Shown one piece after another: positions 1 through 8,215 of a stretch of DNA of 64,000 nt. How positions within the stretch are numbered: the stretch's first letter is position 1; each line of letters starts with the position of its first letter. The notes under the pieces were generated by a model. It ran no database searches, had not been told where the DNA came from, and saw nothing but the letters and a program-made list of their open reading frames with translations. The DNA is from Prevotella sp. (GTDB lineage: Bacteria > Bacteroidota > Bacteroidia > Bacteroidales > Bacteroidaceae), in assembly GCA_016287755.1 (NCBI GenBank), contig JAEEWT010000006.1, positions 124,001 through 188,000 on the forward strand, read 5' to 3'. A program made the translations under genes and the position numbers.

Positions 1-1472
1 TGGCATTAGAAGTGGCACGCGAGGGAATGACATTACTGCAGAACCGTAACAATATCCTTCCCTTACGGCGCGATCAGAAGATCGTGGTGATGGGACCGAA
101 TGCCAACGACTCCACCATGCTGTGGGGAAACTACACCGGTACTCCTACCCAGACCGTAACCATTCTGGAAGGTATCCGTAATAAATGCGGCGACGTACCT
201 TATATACAAGGCTGTAACCTCACTCGGAATGAAGTCATTGTGAGTCTGTTCAACGACCTCAAGACTCCTGATGGCAGAAAGGGTATGCGTGCTACCTACT
301 GGAACAACGAACAGTTTGAAGGTACACCCGTTACACAAGTGGAGAACACCTCGAGCATCCATCTCGTGAATGGTGGTAATACCGCCTTCGCACCTGGTGT
401 CAACCTGGAGCATTTCTCGGTAAAGTACGAGGGAATCCTCACACCGCAGAAAGATGCGGATATCATGATCAACCTGAATGCCGACGACTATACTGCCGTG
501 ATCTTCAATGGCGACACACTGGTAAGCAGATGGAACGCCCATGGTGTCAGGGAGCAGTCGTATACCCAGCACGTGGAGGCCGGTAAGCAGTACACCATTG
601 AAGTGGACTATGTGCAGAATGTGGGAATGGCCTTCCTGGCCTTCGACATTGCCCAAAGGGTTAACACCGACCATAACAGTCTGTTACAGCAGGTAAGCGA
701 TGCTGATGTCGTGGTCTTCGTGGGCGGTATCTCCCCCCGACTGGAAGGCGAGGAGATGCGGGTGAACGAAGAAGGTTTCCGCGGTGGCGACCGTATCAGC
801 ATCGAGCTGCCGAAGGTACAGCGCGAACTGATTGCCGATCTGAAACGGGCTGGTAAGAGTGTGGTCTTTGTGAACTGCTCAGGTAGCGCCATGGGACTGG
901 TCAGCGAGAGTCAGTATGCCGATGCCATCCTGCAGGCATGGTATGGTGGTGAGCAAGGTGGTAATGCCGTGGCCGACATACTCTTCGGCGACTACAACCC
1001 AAGCGGTAAGCTACCCATCACCTTCTACCAGAATGCGGAGCAGTTGCCCGACTTTGAGGACTACCGTATGGAGGGACGTACCTACCGTTATTTCAAGGGC
1101 GATGCCCTCTTCCCCTTCGGCTACGGACTGAGCTACACGACCTTCCAGATCGGGAAGCCTACTTATAATAATGGTAAGGTTTCTGTTACGGTGAAGAACA
1201 CCGGTAAGCGTGCCGGAACAGAGGTAGTACAGGTATATGTCCGTAATCCCAAGGATGTGGACGGTCCTGCCAAGACGCTCCGTGCCTACCAGCGTGTTCA
1301 GCTGAAAGCCGGTGAGAGCAAGACGGTTTCCATCTCCCTACCCCGTTCCAGCTTCGAGTTATGGGACGCCAAGAGCAACACCATGCGGGTAGTGCCTGGC
1401 ACATATGAGATTATGGTAGGCTCTTCTTCACGGGATAAAGACCTGAAGAAGACCGTTGCAAGTATTCGATAA
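1..1472 (+). CDS. GH3 beta-glycosidase with PA14 insert, C-terminal part (5' end outside window)
   Basis: The frame is already open at the first bases, so this is the last ~490 residues of a glycoside hydrolase family 3 enzyme (beta-glucosidase/beta-xylosidase type). Visible are the start of the GH3 C-terminal alpha/beta domain, an inserted PA14-like beta-sandwich at roughly visible residues 90-225 (beginning YWNNEQFEG), return to the alpha/beta domain (VVFVGGISPRLEGEEM, then SGSAMGL), and a fibronectin III-like domain from about residue 375 to the end. The N-terminal TIM barrel with the nucleophile Asp is upstream of the window, so sugar specificity cannot be read. Known GH3 enzymes of this layout remove terminal beta-linked glucose or xylose from plant oligosaccharides. 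The stop is followed by a small stem-loop and a strong bidirectional terminator. Family call is firm; substrate is open. Confidence 0.9.
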   Translation, partial: ALEVAREGMTLLQNRNNILPLRRDQKIVVMGPNANDSTMLWGNYTGTPTQTVTILEGIRNKCGDVPYIQGCNLTRNEVIVSLFNDLKTPDGRKGMRATYWNNEQFEGTPVTQVENTSSIHLVNGGNTAFAPGVNLEHFSVKYEGILTPQKDADIMINLNADDYTAVIFNGDTLVSRWNAHGVREQSYTQHVEAGKQYTIEVDYVQNVGMAFLAFDIAQRVNTDHNSLLQQVSDADVVVFVGGISPRLEGEEMRVNEEGFRGGDRISIELPKVQRELIADLKRAGKSVVFVNCSGSAMGLVSESQYADAILQAWYGGEQGGNAVADILFGDYNPSGKLPITFYQNAEQLPDFEDYRMEGRTYRYFKGDALFPFGYGLSYTTFQIGKPTYNNGKVSVTVKNTGKRAGTEVVQVYVRNPKDVDGPAKTLRAYQRVQLKAGESKTVSISLPRSSFELWDAKSNTMRVVPGTYEIMVGSSSRDKDLKKTVASIR

Positions 1473-1473
1473 T

Positions 1474-1505
1474 ACAAGCAGAGCATGTCCACATGTTCTG
1501 CTTGT
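1474..1505. other. Stem-loop just after the GH3 stop codon
   Basis: Thirteen-base arms (1474-1486 and 1493-1505) pair with one mismatch around a 6-base loop. There is no T run after it, so it is more likely an mRNA 3'-end structure than a full intrinsic terminator. The stretch 1510-1530 that follows has a degenerate 7-bp period (GCAAGAA, GTTAGAA, GCAAGAG). Confidence 0.5.
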
Positions 1506-1557
1506 GGAAGCAAGAAGTTAGAAGCAAGAGATATGTAATATTATACAAGAACCTATT

Positions 1558-1620
1558 AATAAGAGGGACAGCTTCTCGATTGGATTTTGGTCATTCAATC
1601 AAGAAGCTGTCCCTCTTATT
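1558..1620. terminator. Bidirectional terminator between GH3 and GH57 genes
   Basis: Two 25-base arms (1558-1582 and 1596-1620) are complementary except at one position, separated by a 13-base loop. They lie between two convergent genes, so one hairpin can serve both transcripts. Confidence 0.8.
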
Positions 1621-1631
1621 ATGAGAAGACG

Positions 1632-3029
1632 TTAAGCCTTCTGTTCTTCTTTCTTCGCAGGTTTCTTGGCTGCAGCCTTCTTCGGCGCTGCCTTGGCCTT
1701 GTCGATCTTGGCCTTGAGCTTATCCTCTTCAGCCTGCATCTTCTCCACCTTGGCCTGCAGACGGGTGATCTCCTTGTCCTTCATATTGATCTCATCACCC
1801 TGATTACGGATGGTGGTGAGTAAGGCGTTCAGCTCATCATTGTCGATATCCTCAGGATAAAGACCACGTACACGACTCATGAAGTCGCCCAGGATATTCA
1901 TGTAATTGGTGAACGCATCGAACGGACTGGCATAGATACCACGATCGAGACCCACATTACTGGGTTTGGTAGTCATGAACCTGAAGTTGTTCGAAGCCTG
2001 CAGGTAATCCCAGTCCTGATTGATACGCGGATCATTGGCAATGCGCACACGGTCGGCTATGCTATACAATTTATTGAAGGCCTCCCGCTGCATGGGGTTA
2101 CCCAACCAGCAAGACACGTCGCGTTCCTCGTCCACCCACGACAAGGTGTCGGGTACATTGAGTGCACCCACACTCTTCATCTTCGAGCAGATCTCTGATG
2201 GTGTGGAGAAGGTGATACCCTTCTGCTTGGCGCAAACGGGCAGCGCCTTGATGAACTCCAGGATATTACTGCTCAGCGGCTGGGCGATACCCAGGGCAGA
2301 GAGTTCCATGAAGATATTGATGACCTGCTCCTCTTCCGGGAAGTTGGCAATGCGTGTGATATAGTCATCGGCAAAGAGTGGATAGCCATCCCACTCGCTG
2401 TTGTTGAAACGCAGCGAGATATCATCCGACAGCTCCACGTCGCGCAGCAACAGTTTCAGACTCGGTGCGAGGGCACAGTTATACACATAGTGCGGACTCT
2501 TCCAGCCCAGCACATGCTTGGCACCTTCGGTAAGCATTCCCTTAAAGCCAAGTGCGGCTGCCTGTGCACCGATATCATCACTATAGATCAGCGATGAGTT
2601 ACGGAGGATGGTCGGCTTCTTACCGAAGTACTCCTCCATCTTGGAAACCTGCTTCTTCACGTCGGCAGCAAAGCACTCCTCGTTGGCAAGAGCCGAAAGA
2701 CCATGACTATAAGGCTCAGCCAGGAACTCCACACTACCTGTCTCGTTCAGCTGCTGCAGCTTTTCCAGAACCTGCGGCGCATGCATCTCCAGCTGTTCGA
2801 TACCTGTTCCCGACAGTGAGAAGGCCACCTTGAAGAACTTGCCATGCTCAGCAATCATCTCCTGCAGGGCAGTCAGCGCCGGCATGTACGAACGTTCCGC
2901 TATATCCGTGATGCTACGTTCGTTCTCGTAATCATCATAGTAGTAATGATCGGTACCGATATCAAAGAAACGGTAACGCTTCAGATGGATAATCTGATGT
3001 ATCTCGAAATATAGACAAATTGTTTTCAT
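1632..3029 (-). CDS. GH57 alpha-amylase-like protein, probably catalytically inactive
   Basis: The protein has GH57 landmarks: HQ near residue 11, SVEFLAEPYSHG at about 99-110, ILRNSSLIYSDDIG at 141-154, and INIFMELSALG at 237-247. In active relatives the third region reads like RNTELIYSD with the nucleophile Glu, and the fourth like FMDYETFG with the acid/base Asp. Here those positions are Ser145 and Glu242, so both catalytic residues look replaced. GH57 alpha-amylase-like homologues without catalytic residues are known in Bacteroidetes. The C-terminus (about 405-465) is a charged coiled coil ending in a Lys/Ala-rich tail. It is the last gene of the debranching enzyme/glycogen synthase operon, 46 bp after the GT4 gene. 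A binding or scaffolding role in glycogen metabolism is inference. Confidence 0.85.
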   Translation of the reverse strand: MKTICLYFEIHQIIHLKRYRFFDIGTDHYYYDDYENERSITDIAERSYMPALTALQEMIAEHGKFFKVAFSLSGTGIEQLEMHAPQVLEKLQQLNETGSVEFLAEPYSHGLSALANEECFAADVKKQVSKMEEYFGKKPTILRNSSLIYSDDIGAQAAALGFKGMLTEGAKHVLGWKSPHYVYNCALAPSLKLLLRDVELSDDISLRFNNSEWDGYPLFADDYITRIANFPEEEQVINIFMELSALGIAQPLSSNILEFIKALPVCAKQKGITFSTPSEICSKMKSVGALNVPDTLSWVDEERDVSCWLGNPMQREAFNKLYSIADRVRIANDPRINQDWDYLQASNNFRFMTTKPSNVGLDRGIYASPFDAFTNYMNILGDFMSRVRGLYPEDIDNDELNALLTTIRNQGDEINMKDKEITRLQAKVEKMQAEEDKLKAKIDKAKAAPKKAAAKKPAKKEEQKA

Positions 3030-3035
3030 TGTTTG

Positions 3036-3078
3036 ATGAATTTATGGGGTTAATGGGCTTAATAGTCTTAATAGGTTA
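3036..3078. repeat. Short 9-bp-period tract between GT4 and GH57 genes
   Basis: On the minus strand the intercistronic sequence after the GT4 stop reads CTATTAAGA, CTATTAAGC, CCATTAACC, CCATAAATT, four degenerate 9-bp units in a row, filling nearly all the space to the GH57 start. Confidence 0.55.
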
Positions 3079-4353
3079 CACGGACTGTTCCCAGCCGAGA
3101 GTTCTTTTGTAGAGGGTGCGGATCCAACGACCCACCTTTTCCCAAGTAATCTGGTCAACCTCTTTCTTACCCTCTTCCTGCAGGTATTTGAAGAGACTCT
3201 CATTGGTACAGATGGAATACATGGCATCAGCCAATGCGTGGATATCCCAGTAGTCAACCTTGATGCAGTTATTCAGGATCTCAGCACAGCCGCTCTGTTT
3301 GGAGATAATCGACGGCGTGCCGCACTGCATAGCTTCGAGCGGTGAGATACCAAACGGTTCAGAAACCGATGGCATCACATAGACATCAGAGTCTTTCAGA
3401 CATTCGTACACCTGTTTGCCGCGCATGAAACCAGGGAAGTGGAAGCGGTCGGCTATACCCCTTTCAGCAGCCAGGTAAATCATGGCCTCCATCATATCAC
3501 CACTACCGGCAAAACAGAAGCGCACGTTTCGTGTTCTCTTCAATACCATATTGGCAGCCTCCACGAAATACTCAGGACCTTTCTGCATGGTGATTCGTCC
3601 GAGGAACGTCACCACCTTCTCCTTTCCTGTATGGTCGGGACGCGGGATATCCTGCAGTTCCTGTCTGAGCGGATACACCGCATTGTGCACGGTGAAGCAC
3701 TTCCGCGGATCCTGATGGTAGTGGTTGATAACGGTCTGACGAGTCAGCTCCGACACACACATGATGCAGTCGGCATTATCCATACCATCCTTCTCTATTC
3801 CGTACACGGTAGGATTCACCTTTCCACGACTGCGGTCGAAATCGGTTGCATGCACATGGATACACAGCGGTCTGCCGCTTACGTTCTTCGCATGGATACC
3901 AGCAGGATACGTCAGCCAGTCGTGAGCATGAATGATATCGAAGTCCTCTGTGCGTGCCACCACACCTGCAATCACCGAGTAGTTGTTGATCTCCTCGTGC
4001 AGGTTTGAAGGATAGCCACCTGCGAACTCCATGCAACCGAGGTCGTTGACATTCATGTAGTTGAAATCCGCATAGATATTCTCGCGCAGCTTATAGTAAT
4101 AGTCGGGGTTCATGATATTCCCCACCCGACTCTGAACATAGTCACGGTTCACATCCCGCCAGGCAATGGGCACCGCATTCATGGCAATGATACGGGCAGC
4201 GTGCTGCTCCTCATCACCGAACGGATGCGGCAGACAGAGCGCAATCTCTATGTCGCCCTGTGCCTTCAGTCCTTCAGAGATGCCATAGTTGGCAGTGGCA
4301 AGACCGCCAAACACATGAGGAGGATACTCCCATCCAAACATTAATACTTTCAT
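3076..4353 (-). CDS. Glycogen synthase-like glycosyltransferase (GT4 type)
   Basis: A 425-residue GT-B glycosyltransferase. The N-terminal Rossmann half starts MKVLMFGWEYPPHVFGGLAT, with the GG loop at residues 16-17 that contacts the nucleotide sugar. The C-terminal half carries the retaining GT4 E-x7-E signature, EPFGISPLE at residues 332-340, preceded by R253 and K258 (GRITMQKGPEYF). Family knowledge: in Bacteroidetes this enzyme type accompanies GH57 and GH133 genes and is annotated as glycogen synthase, adding glucose from a nucleotide sugar. It starts 12 bp after the debranching gene stop, so the two are almost certainly cotranscribed. The donor (UDP- or ADP-glucose) cannot be read from sequence. 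Confidence 0.85.
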   Translation of the reverse strand: MKVLMFGWEYPPHVFGGLATANYGISEGLKAQGDIEIALCLPHPFGDEEQHAARIIAMNAVPIAWRDVNRDYVQSRVGNIMNPDYYYKLRENIYADFNYMNVNDLGCMEFAGGYPSNLHEEINNYSVIAGVVARTEDFDIIHAHDWLTYPAGIHAKNVSGRPLCIHVHATDFDRSRGKVNPTVYGIEKDGMDNADCIMCVSELTRQTVINHYHQDPRKCFTVHNAVYPLRQELQDIPRPDHTGKEKVVTFLGRITMQKGPEYFVEAANMVLKRTRNVRFCFAGSGDMMEAMIYLAAERGIADRFHFPGFMRGKQVYECLKDSDVYVMPSVSEPFGISPLEAMQCGTPSIISKQSGCAEILNNCIKVDYWDIHALADAMYSICTNESLFKYLQEEGKKEVDQITWEKVGRWIRTLYKRTLGWEQSV

Positions 4354-4365
4354 AGTCGTGCCTCC

Positions 4366-6315
4366 TTATCTATTATATGTATATTTCTCCAGCATATTCA
4401 GCGTTCGCAGGATCTCTGCCACGTTCATGGCAAACGACATGGCACCGCGAGCGCGGAACGGCGGGTTACCGTCTGACATCTCCGGAATGGTTCCTATACA
4501 GTTCCTTACCATCTCGTCCTCATAGCCCACCATCTGGCGTTCCACGAAACTGATACGGGTACGCTTATAGAGTTTCAGACAAGCCTCCAGGTAGAAGCCG
4601 CCAAGCCAAGGCCATGCCGTTCCCTGATGGTAGGCATAGTCGCGCTGTGTCTGCGGACCCACATACATCGGATTGTAACCACCGCTCTTCGGCGAGAGGG
4701 AACGCAGTCCCTTAGGTGTCAGCAACTCACGAGTACAGATATCCAGCACACTCTTCTTCTGGTCGTTCGACAACGGGGAATAATCAAGCGCCACAGCGAA
4801 GATCATGTTCGGTCGTACGCTCCAGTCCATCATATTCCCATCCACATAGTCGAAGAGATAACCATAGTCGTTGAGGAAGGTTTCCACAAAGGCTTCCTTT
4901 GTCTTGGCAGCCATCTTCTCCAGATGCTCCTCGGCCTTGGTGTCCTTACGCATCCTTGCCAGCTTAGCACAGAACTTCAGGGCGTTGTACCACAAGGCGT
5001 TGAACTCAACGACGTAGCCTGTACGCGGCACAACCGGTCGACCATTAGCTGTGGAGTTCATCCAAGTAACAGCCTTGTCCTTACCCTCAGTACGAAGAAG
5101 ACCGTTCTCCTCCAAGGTCAGGTTGGGATGACCGCCTTTCTCTATAAACTCCACGATGTCGCGAACCAGCTTACCATACATGTTGAAGCATTTCTCTTCG
5201 CCAGCCTCCTTGGCATACTGCTGAACAGACCATATCGCCCAAAGGGGAACGTCGGGCTGTTCCATCTCGTAGATCTTCACCGAGACAGGCTTACCTTTCA
5301 TGAATTCGCGCAAGCCCTTTTCTGCCGTCTTCATCACCAGTTCGAAATAGTCCTGCTCCTCAATGGCAAGTGTCAGTCCAGGTAATGCAATGAACGTATC
5401 CCTTGCACGGCATTTGAACCAAGGATAGCCGGCCAGGATATACCGTTCGTCCTTCTTGGTCCTGTTATGGAACTGATGAGCGGCATTCACCAAGCAGTGG
5501 AAGAAATTGTCGCGCGGTGCACGTTCATCCACCTCCTTGTCGAAGAGCGACTTCAGACTACTTGTGCGGATGATCGACGTAGAAGCGGCAAAGACAATGC
5601 TCTCGCCTTTCTTGATGTCCATCTCAAAGTAGCCAGGTACGTAGAGGTCCTCATTAGACGCATATCCTCTCTCCTGTTCCTTCGGATACTCCACCCCCCT
5701 GTACCAGTCGGGCTGGAAGATGAACTCGTTCTTCTTACTGAACTGCATGTACAAATCCGGATAGCCGGCATACATACACGTCTTGATGCCGTTGTCCACC
5801 GACTGATAGTCGCGACTGGCCACGGAATTCTCATGCGTGAACTGTCTCACGCTGCGGAATGCAAGGAAGGGACGGAAGCGGAGCGTGGTAGCAGAATGTG
5901 CATCCTCCAGCGTATAACGGATCAGGATCCTGTCCTCATAATGCTGGAACACCACTTCCTTTTTCAAGATTACACCACCAACACGATAGACGGTGGTAGG
6001 TACTTTGTCACAATCAAATTCCCGGATGTACTTATGTCCCTTAGGACTGTAGTTATTGCCCTGATACTTATGGAGTCCCAGATTGAATTCAGCACCATGC
6101 TGAATAACGGTAACATCGAGTGATGAAAGCAGGACGTGATTCTCGTCGTCGATCTCCGGGATGGGAACGACGAGCAGTCCATGGTACTTTCTGGTGTTAC
6201 AATCAACGATCGTGGAACATGAGTAAGCGCCCGAGCGGTTGGTACGAAGTAACTCGCGCGGTAGTGCTTCTTCCAAGTTGGTCATCAGAGCCTTTTCAAA
6301 TCGCAAATAACCCAT
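4366..6315 (-). CDS. Glycogen debranching enzyme (GH133 amylo-alpha-1,6-glucosidase)
   Basis: A protein of about 649 residues with the N-terminal beta-sandwich of bacterial/archaeal debranching enzymes (LLRTNRSGAYSC, NTRKYHGLLVVP) and a C-terminal alpha/alpha-barrel carrying AGYPWFKCRARDTFIALPG and QTQRDYAYHQGTAWPW. GH133 enzymes hydrolyse alpha-1,6 branches of glycogen in the cytoplasm. The reading frame is open further upstream, but the family start is MGYLRFEK at 6315; the upstream extension has a TTG start and reads through the promoter. It is first in the operon with the GT4 enzyme and GH57 protein. A TACTTTTG element at 6364-6371 sits 48 bp upstream, and a Crp/Fnr gene is divergent. Confidence 0.92.
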   Translation of the reverse strand: MGYLRFEKALMTNLEEALPRELLRTNRSGAYSCSTIVDCNTRKYHGLLVVPIPEIDDENHVLLSSLDVTVIQHGAEFNLGLHKYQGNNYSPKGHKYIREFDCDKVPTTVYRVGGVILKKEVVFQHYEDRILIRYTLEDAHSATTLRFRPFLAFRSVRQFTHENSVASRDYQSVDNGIKTCMYAGYPDLYMQFSKKNEFIFQPDWYRGVEYPKEQERGYASNEDLYVPGYFEMDIKKGESIVFAASTSIIRTSSLKSLFDKEVDERAPRDNFFHCLVNAAHQFHNRTKKDERYILAGYPWFKCRARDTFIALPGLTLAIEEQDYFELVMKTAEKGLREFMKGKPVSVKIYEMEQPDVPLWAIWSVQQYAKEAGEEKCFNMYGKLVRDIVEFIEKGGHPNLTLEENGLLRTEGKDKAVTWMNSTANGRPVVPRTGYVVEFNALWYNALKFCAKLARMRKDTKAEEHLEKMAAKTKEAFVETFLNDYGYLFDYVDGNMMDWSVRPNMIFAVALDYSPLSNDQKKSVLDICTRELLTPKGLRSLSPKSGGYNPMYVGPQTQRDYAYHQGTAWPWLGGFYLEACLKLYKRTRISFVERQMVGYEDEMVRNCIGTIPEMSDGNPPFRARGAMSFAMNVAEILRTLNMLEKYTYNR

Positions 6316-6363
6316 AGATGCTATATTGAGGTTTTTAGTTGTTCTGGTTGGATAAATCCAGTT

Positions 6364-6371
6364 CAAAAGTA
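6364..6371 (-). promoter_or_regulatory. Minus-7 element for the glycogen operon
   Basis: Minus strand reads TACTTTTG, matching TAnnTTTG. The divergent regulator gene has the identical octamer at 6487-6494. Confidence 0.55.
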
Positions 6372-6486
6372 ATAAAAATAACATAGAAGACAAAATAAAA
6401 TAACAAGAATTTCATATCCCTTATCGTTTTTTATGTTTTAGAATATAAAAACTGTCACATAATTTTCTCTTTTCAAGAAAAAACCG

Positions 6487-6494
6487 TACTTTTG
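6487..6494 (+). promoter_or_regulatory. Minus-7 element for the Crp/Fnr regulator
   Basis: TACTTTTG lies 39 bp before the ATG at 6534, matching TAnnTTTG. Confidence 0.6.
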
Positions 6495-6533
6495 CACCAC
6501 TTATCGCCCATTAACAGGATAAAGGTATTAGCT

Positions 6534-7235
6534 ATGGCAGCAACGAAAGAATTTGGAAAAGAAGAAATCACCGATATGGTTTGTTCCATATGGGAGCCGT
6601 TGAGTGCTGCCCAGCGTCGTTTGATCGGACAGCATTTATCTTTCAAACAGTTCAAGAAGAATGAGATGATCTTCAGGGAAGATGAGCAGCCTTTACAGAT
6701 GATGTGTCTGGTGCAAGGCAAGGTGAAGATCTTCAAGGAAGGAATGGGCCGTTGTCAGATTGTGCGTGTTGTCAAGCCACAAGAGATGTTTGGCTACAGC
6801 GCCTTCTTCGCCCACGGATGTTACAAGACCAATGCCATGGCTTTCGAATCATCTGTTGTAGCTTTCATTCCCATGAGCATCGTCACCCAACTCATGCACG
6901 ACGGTCATGGTATCACCCAAGCCATTGTCACCCAACTGTCAACAGCGTTAGGAGATTCAGACGACCGCACCGTCAACCTTACGCAGAAACATATCCGCGG
7001 TCGTTTGGCAGAAGCTTTGATGATCTTGAAAGACCATTATGGATTGGCAGATGACCAATGTACGCTGAATATTTCCTTGAGTCGTGAGGACCTGGCGAAC
7101 CTCTCGAACATGACTACCAGTAATGCCATCCGTACCCTTTCCTCCTTTGCCAGCGAGAACCTGATTGCCATCGACGGCAGGAAGATCAAGATTCTCAATG
7201 AAGAGGAATTACTGAGAGTATCCAGAAACGGTTAA
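6534..7235 (+). CDS. Crp/Fnr-family transcriptional regulator
   Basis: About 233 residues: an N-terminal cyclic-nucleotide-binding-like beta-roll (FRQ-like segment MIFREDEQPLQMMCLVQGKVKIF, then EMFGYSAFFAHGCYKTNA) and a C-terminal winged helix (SLSREDLANLSNMTTSNAIRTL, recognition-helix region). There is no N-terminal Cys cluster like that of the Fe-S sensor FNR, and the phosphate-binding RxS signature of true CRP is absent, so the ligand is unknown. ATG at 6534 is chosen because the longer frame would start in the promoter. Its divergent position to the glycogen operon, with matching minus-7 elements, suggests it may regulate that operon; this is inference. Confidence 0.88.
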   Translation: MAATKEFGKEEITDMVCSIWEPLSAAQRRLIGQHLSFKQFKKNEMIFREDEQPLQMMCLVQGKVKIFKEGMGRCQIVRVVKPQEMFGYSAFFAHGCYKTNAMAFESSVVAFIPMSIVTQLMHDGHGITQAIVTQLSTALGDSDDRTVNLTQKHIRGRLAEALMILKDHYGLADDQCTLNISLSREDLANLSNMTTSNAIRTLSSFASENLIAIDGRKIKILNEEELLRVSRNG

Positions 7236-7261
7236 CGAAAGACCGATTCCCTTCGTTAACC
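7230..7261. terminator. Shared terminator hairpin containing both convergent stop codons
   Basis: Ten-base perfect arms GGTTAACGAA (7230-7239) and TTCGTTAACC (7252-7261) around a 12-base loop. The stop codons of the plus gene (7233-7235) and the minus gene (7256-7258) each lie inside an arm, so they are mirror images. Confidence 0.7.
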
Positions 7262-8197
7262 CGGAATCAAGAAGTTGATCACCTCCTGTTCTATCCCCAC
7301 CGTAAACGGTCCTTCGGGCGTATTCATCAGTCGTCCGTCAACACTCACCAAGGCATGTGCCGCCTCGTTCACCTCCACTTCGGTGGTACGATAAGGATGA
7401 ACGCTTCGGTGGTTCAGGAACTTATTCGTGAACAAGAGATAGAAGCCCTCAATTAGCTGGGCCATCTGTGGATGATACACCACCGACACATCCAGCATAC
7501 CGTTATACGGCACAGCATTAGGTGTCTGGCCGTAACCCCTTGCACTACCTATACAAACCGTCATCACCTTCCGTTTAATCACTTCCGAATTGATTTTCAG
7601 GTTCATTTTGTATTCCATGCGCTGGAACACCATCAAGAGGAACGAAGTGAAGAACGACAAGGTGCGTGAACCGAACAAACGACGTGTTTGCCGACGCAGG
7701 TTCATGACAGAGGCAATCAGTCCGATATTAAGACAGTTCAGGAAATACCGATGACAACGTTCCCCTTCGCGGTTAGTATAGCGAACACATCCCAGATCGA
7801 TCTTCCTCACCCTGTGTTTGATCAGCCAGTCGATGGTCTGTTCCTCCTCTCCTACCTTGATTTCCCAGTAACGGGCAAAATCGTTCATCACGCCGTTGGG
7901 TATTACTCCCAAGGCAATCTCATCGCGCACCTCCTTCGGAACCTGCATCAGACAGTTTACCGCATCGTTCAATGCCGAGTCGCCGCCCACGATGATAATG
8001 GTCTTGTAACCATTATTGATCATCATGTTCACCAAACGTTCCACACTGTTGGAATTCTCGCTCTGCACCTTATCGAACACCACCCCTTTCTCGTTCAGGA
8101 TCTTCTCGATCCTCTCCCACCGTTTCTGTGGACGGAAGATGTCACGTTTCGGACAGTAGAGAATAGCCCAACGGCTGTTTGTCTCGTTATTCGCCAT
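7256..8197 (-). CDS. Diacylglycerol kinase-family lipid kinase
   Basis: A 313-residue protein of the DAGK/sphingosine kinase catalytic fold. The nucleotide-binding signature reads IIVGGDSALNDAVN (canonical GGDGTxNEVxN) and the second motif PNGVMNDFARYW (canonical PxGTxNDFAR), so both glycine-rich motifs are recognisable but somewhat diverged. The C-terminal beta-sandwich includes CIGSARGYGQTPNAVPYNGMLDVSVV and ends near the membrane-facing DGRLMNTPEGPF. Such enzymes phosphorylate lipid alcohols at the inner membrane. It is the last gene of a minus-strand operon, 18 bp after the lipoprotein gene. The exact lipid substrate is unknown, and the divergence at GGDS could mean altered nucleotide use. 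Confidence 0.88.
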   Translation of the reverse strand: MANNETNSRWAILYCPKRDIFRPQKRWERIEKILNEKGVVFDKVQSENSNSVERLVNMMINNGYKTIIIVGGDSALNDAVNCLMQVPKEVRDEIALGVIPNGVMNDFARYWEIKVGEEEQTIDWLIKHRVRKIDLGCVRYTNREGERCHRYFLNCLNIGLIASVMNLRRQTRRLFGSRTLSFFTSFLLMVFQRMEYKMNLKINSEVIKRKVMTVCIGSARGYGQTPNAVPYNGMLDVSVVYHPQMAQLIEGFYLLFTNKFLNHRSVHPYRTTEVEVNEAAHALVSVDGRLMNTPEGPFTVGIEQEVINFLIPG

Positions 8198-8215
8198 ATC
8201 TCGTTACTTTTTGGT

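Noticed and set aside
5467..6123. Plus-strand frame over the debranching gene
   Set aside because: Antisense to a well-conserved GH133 region, no motif.
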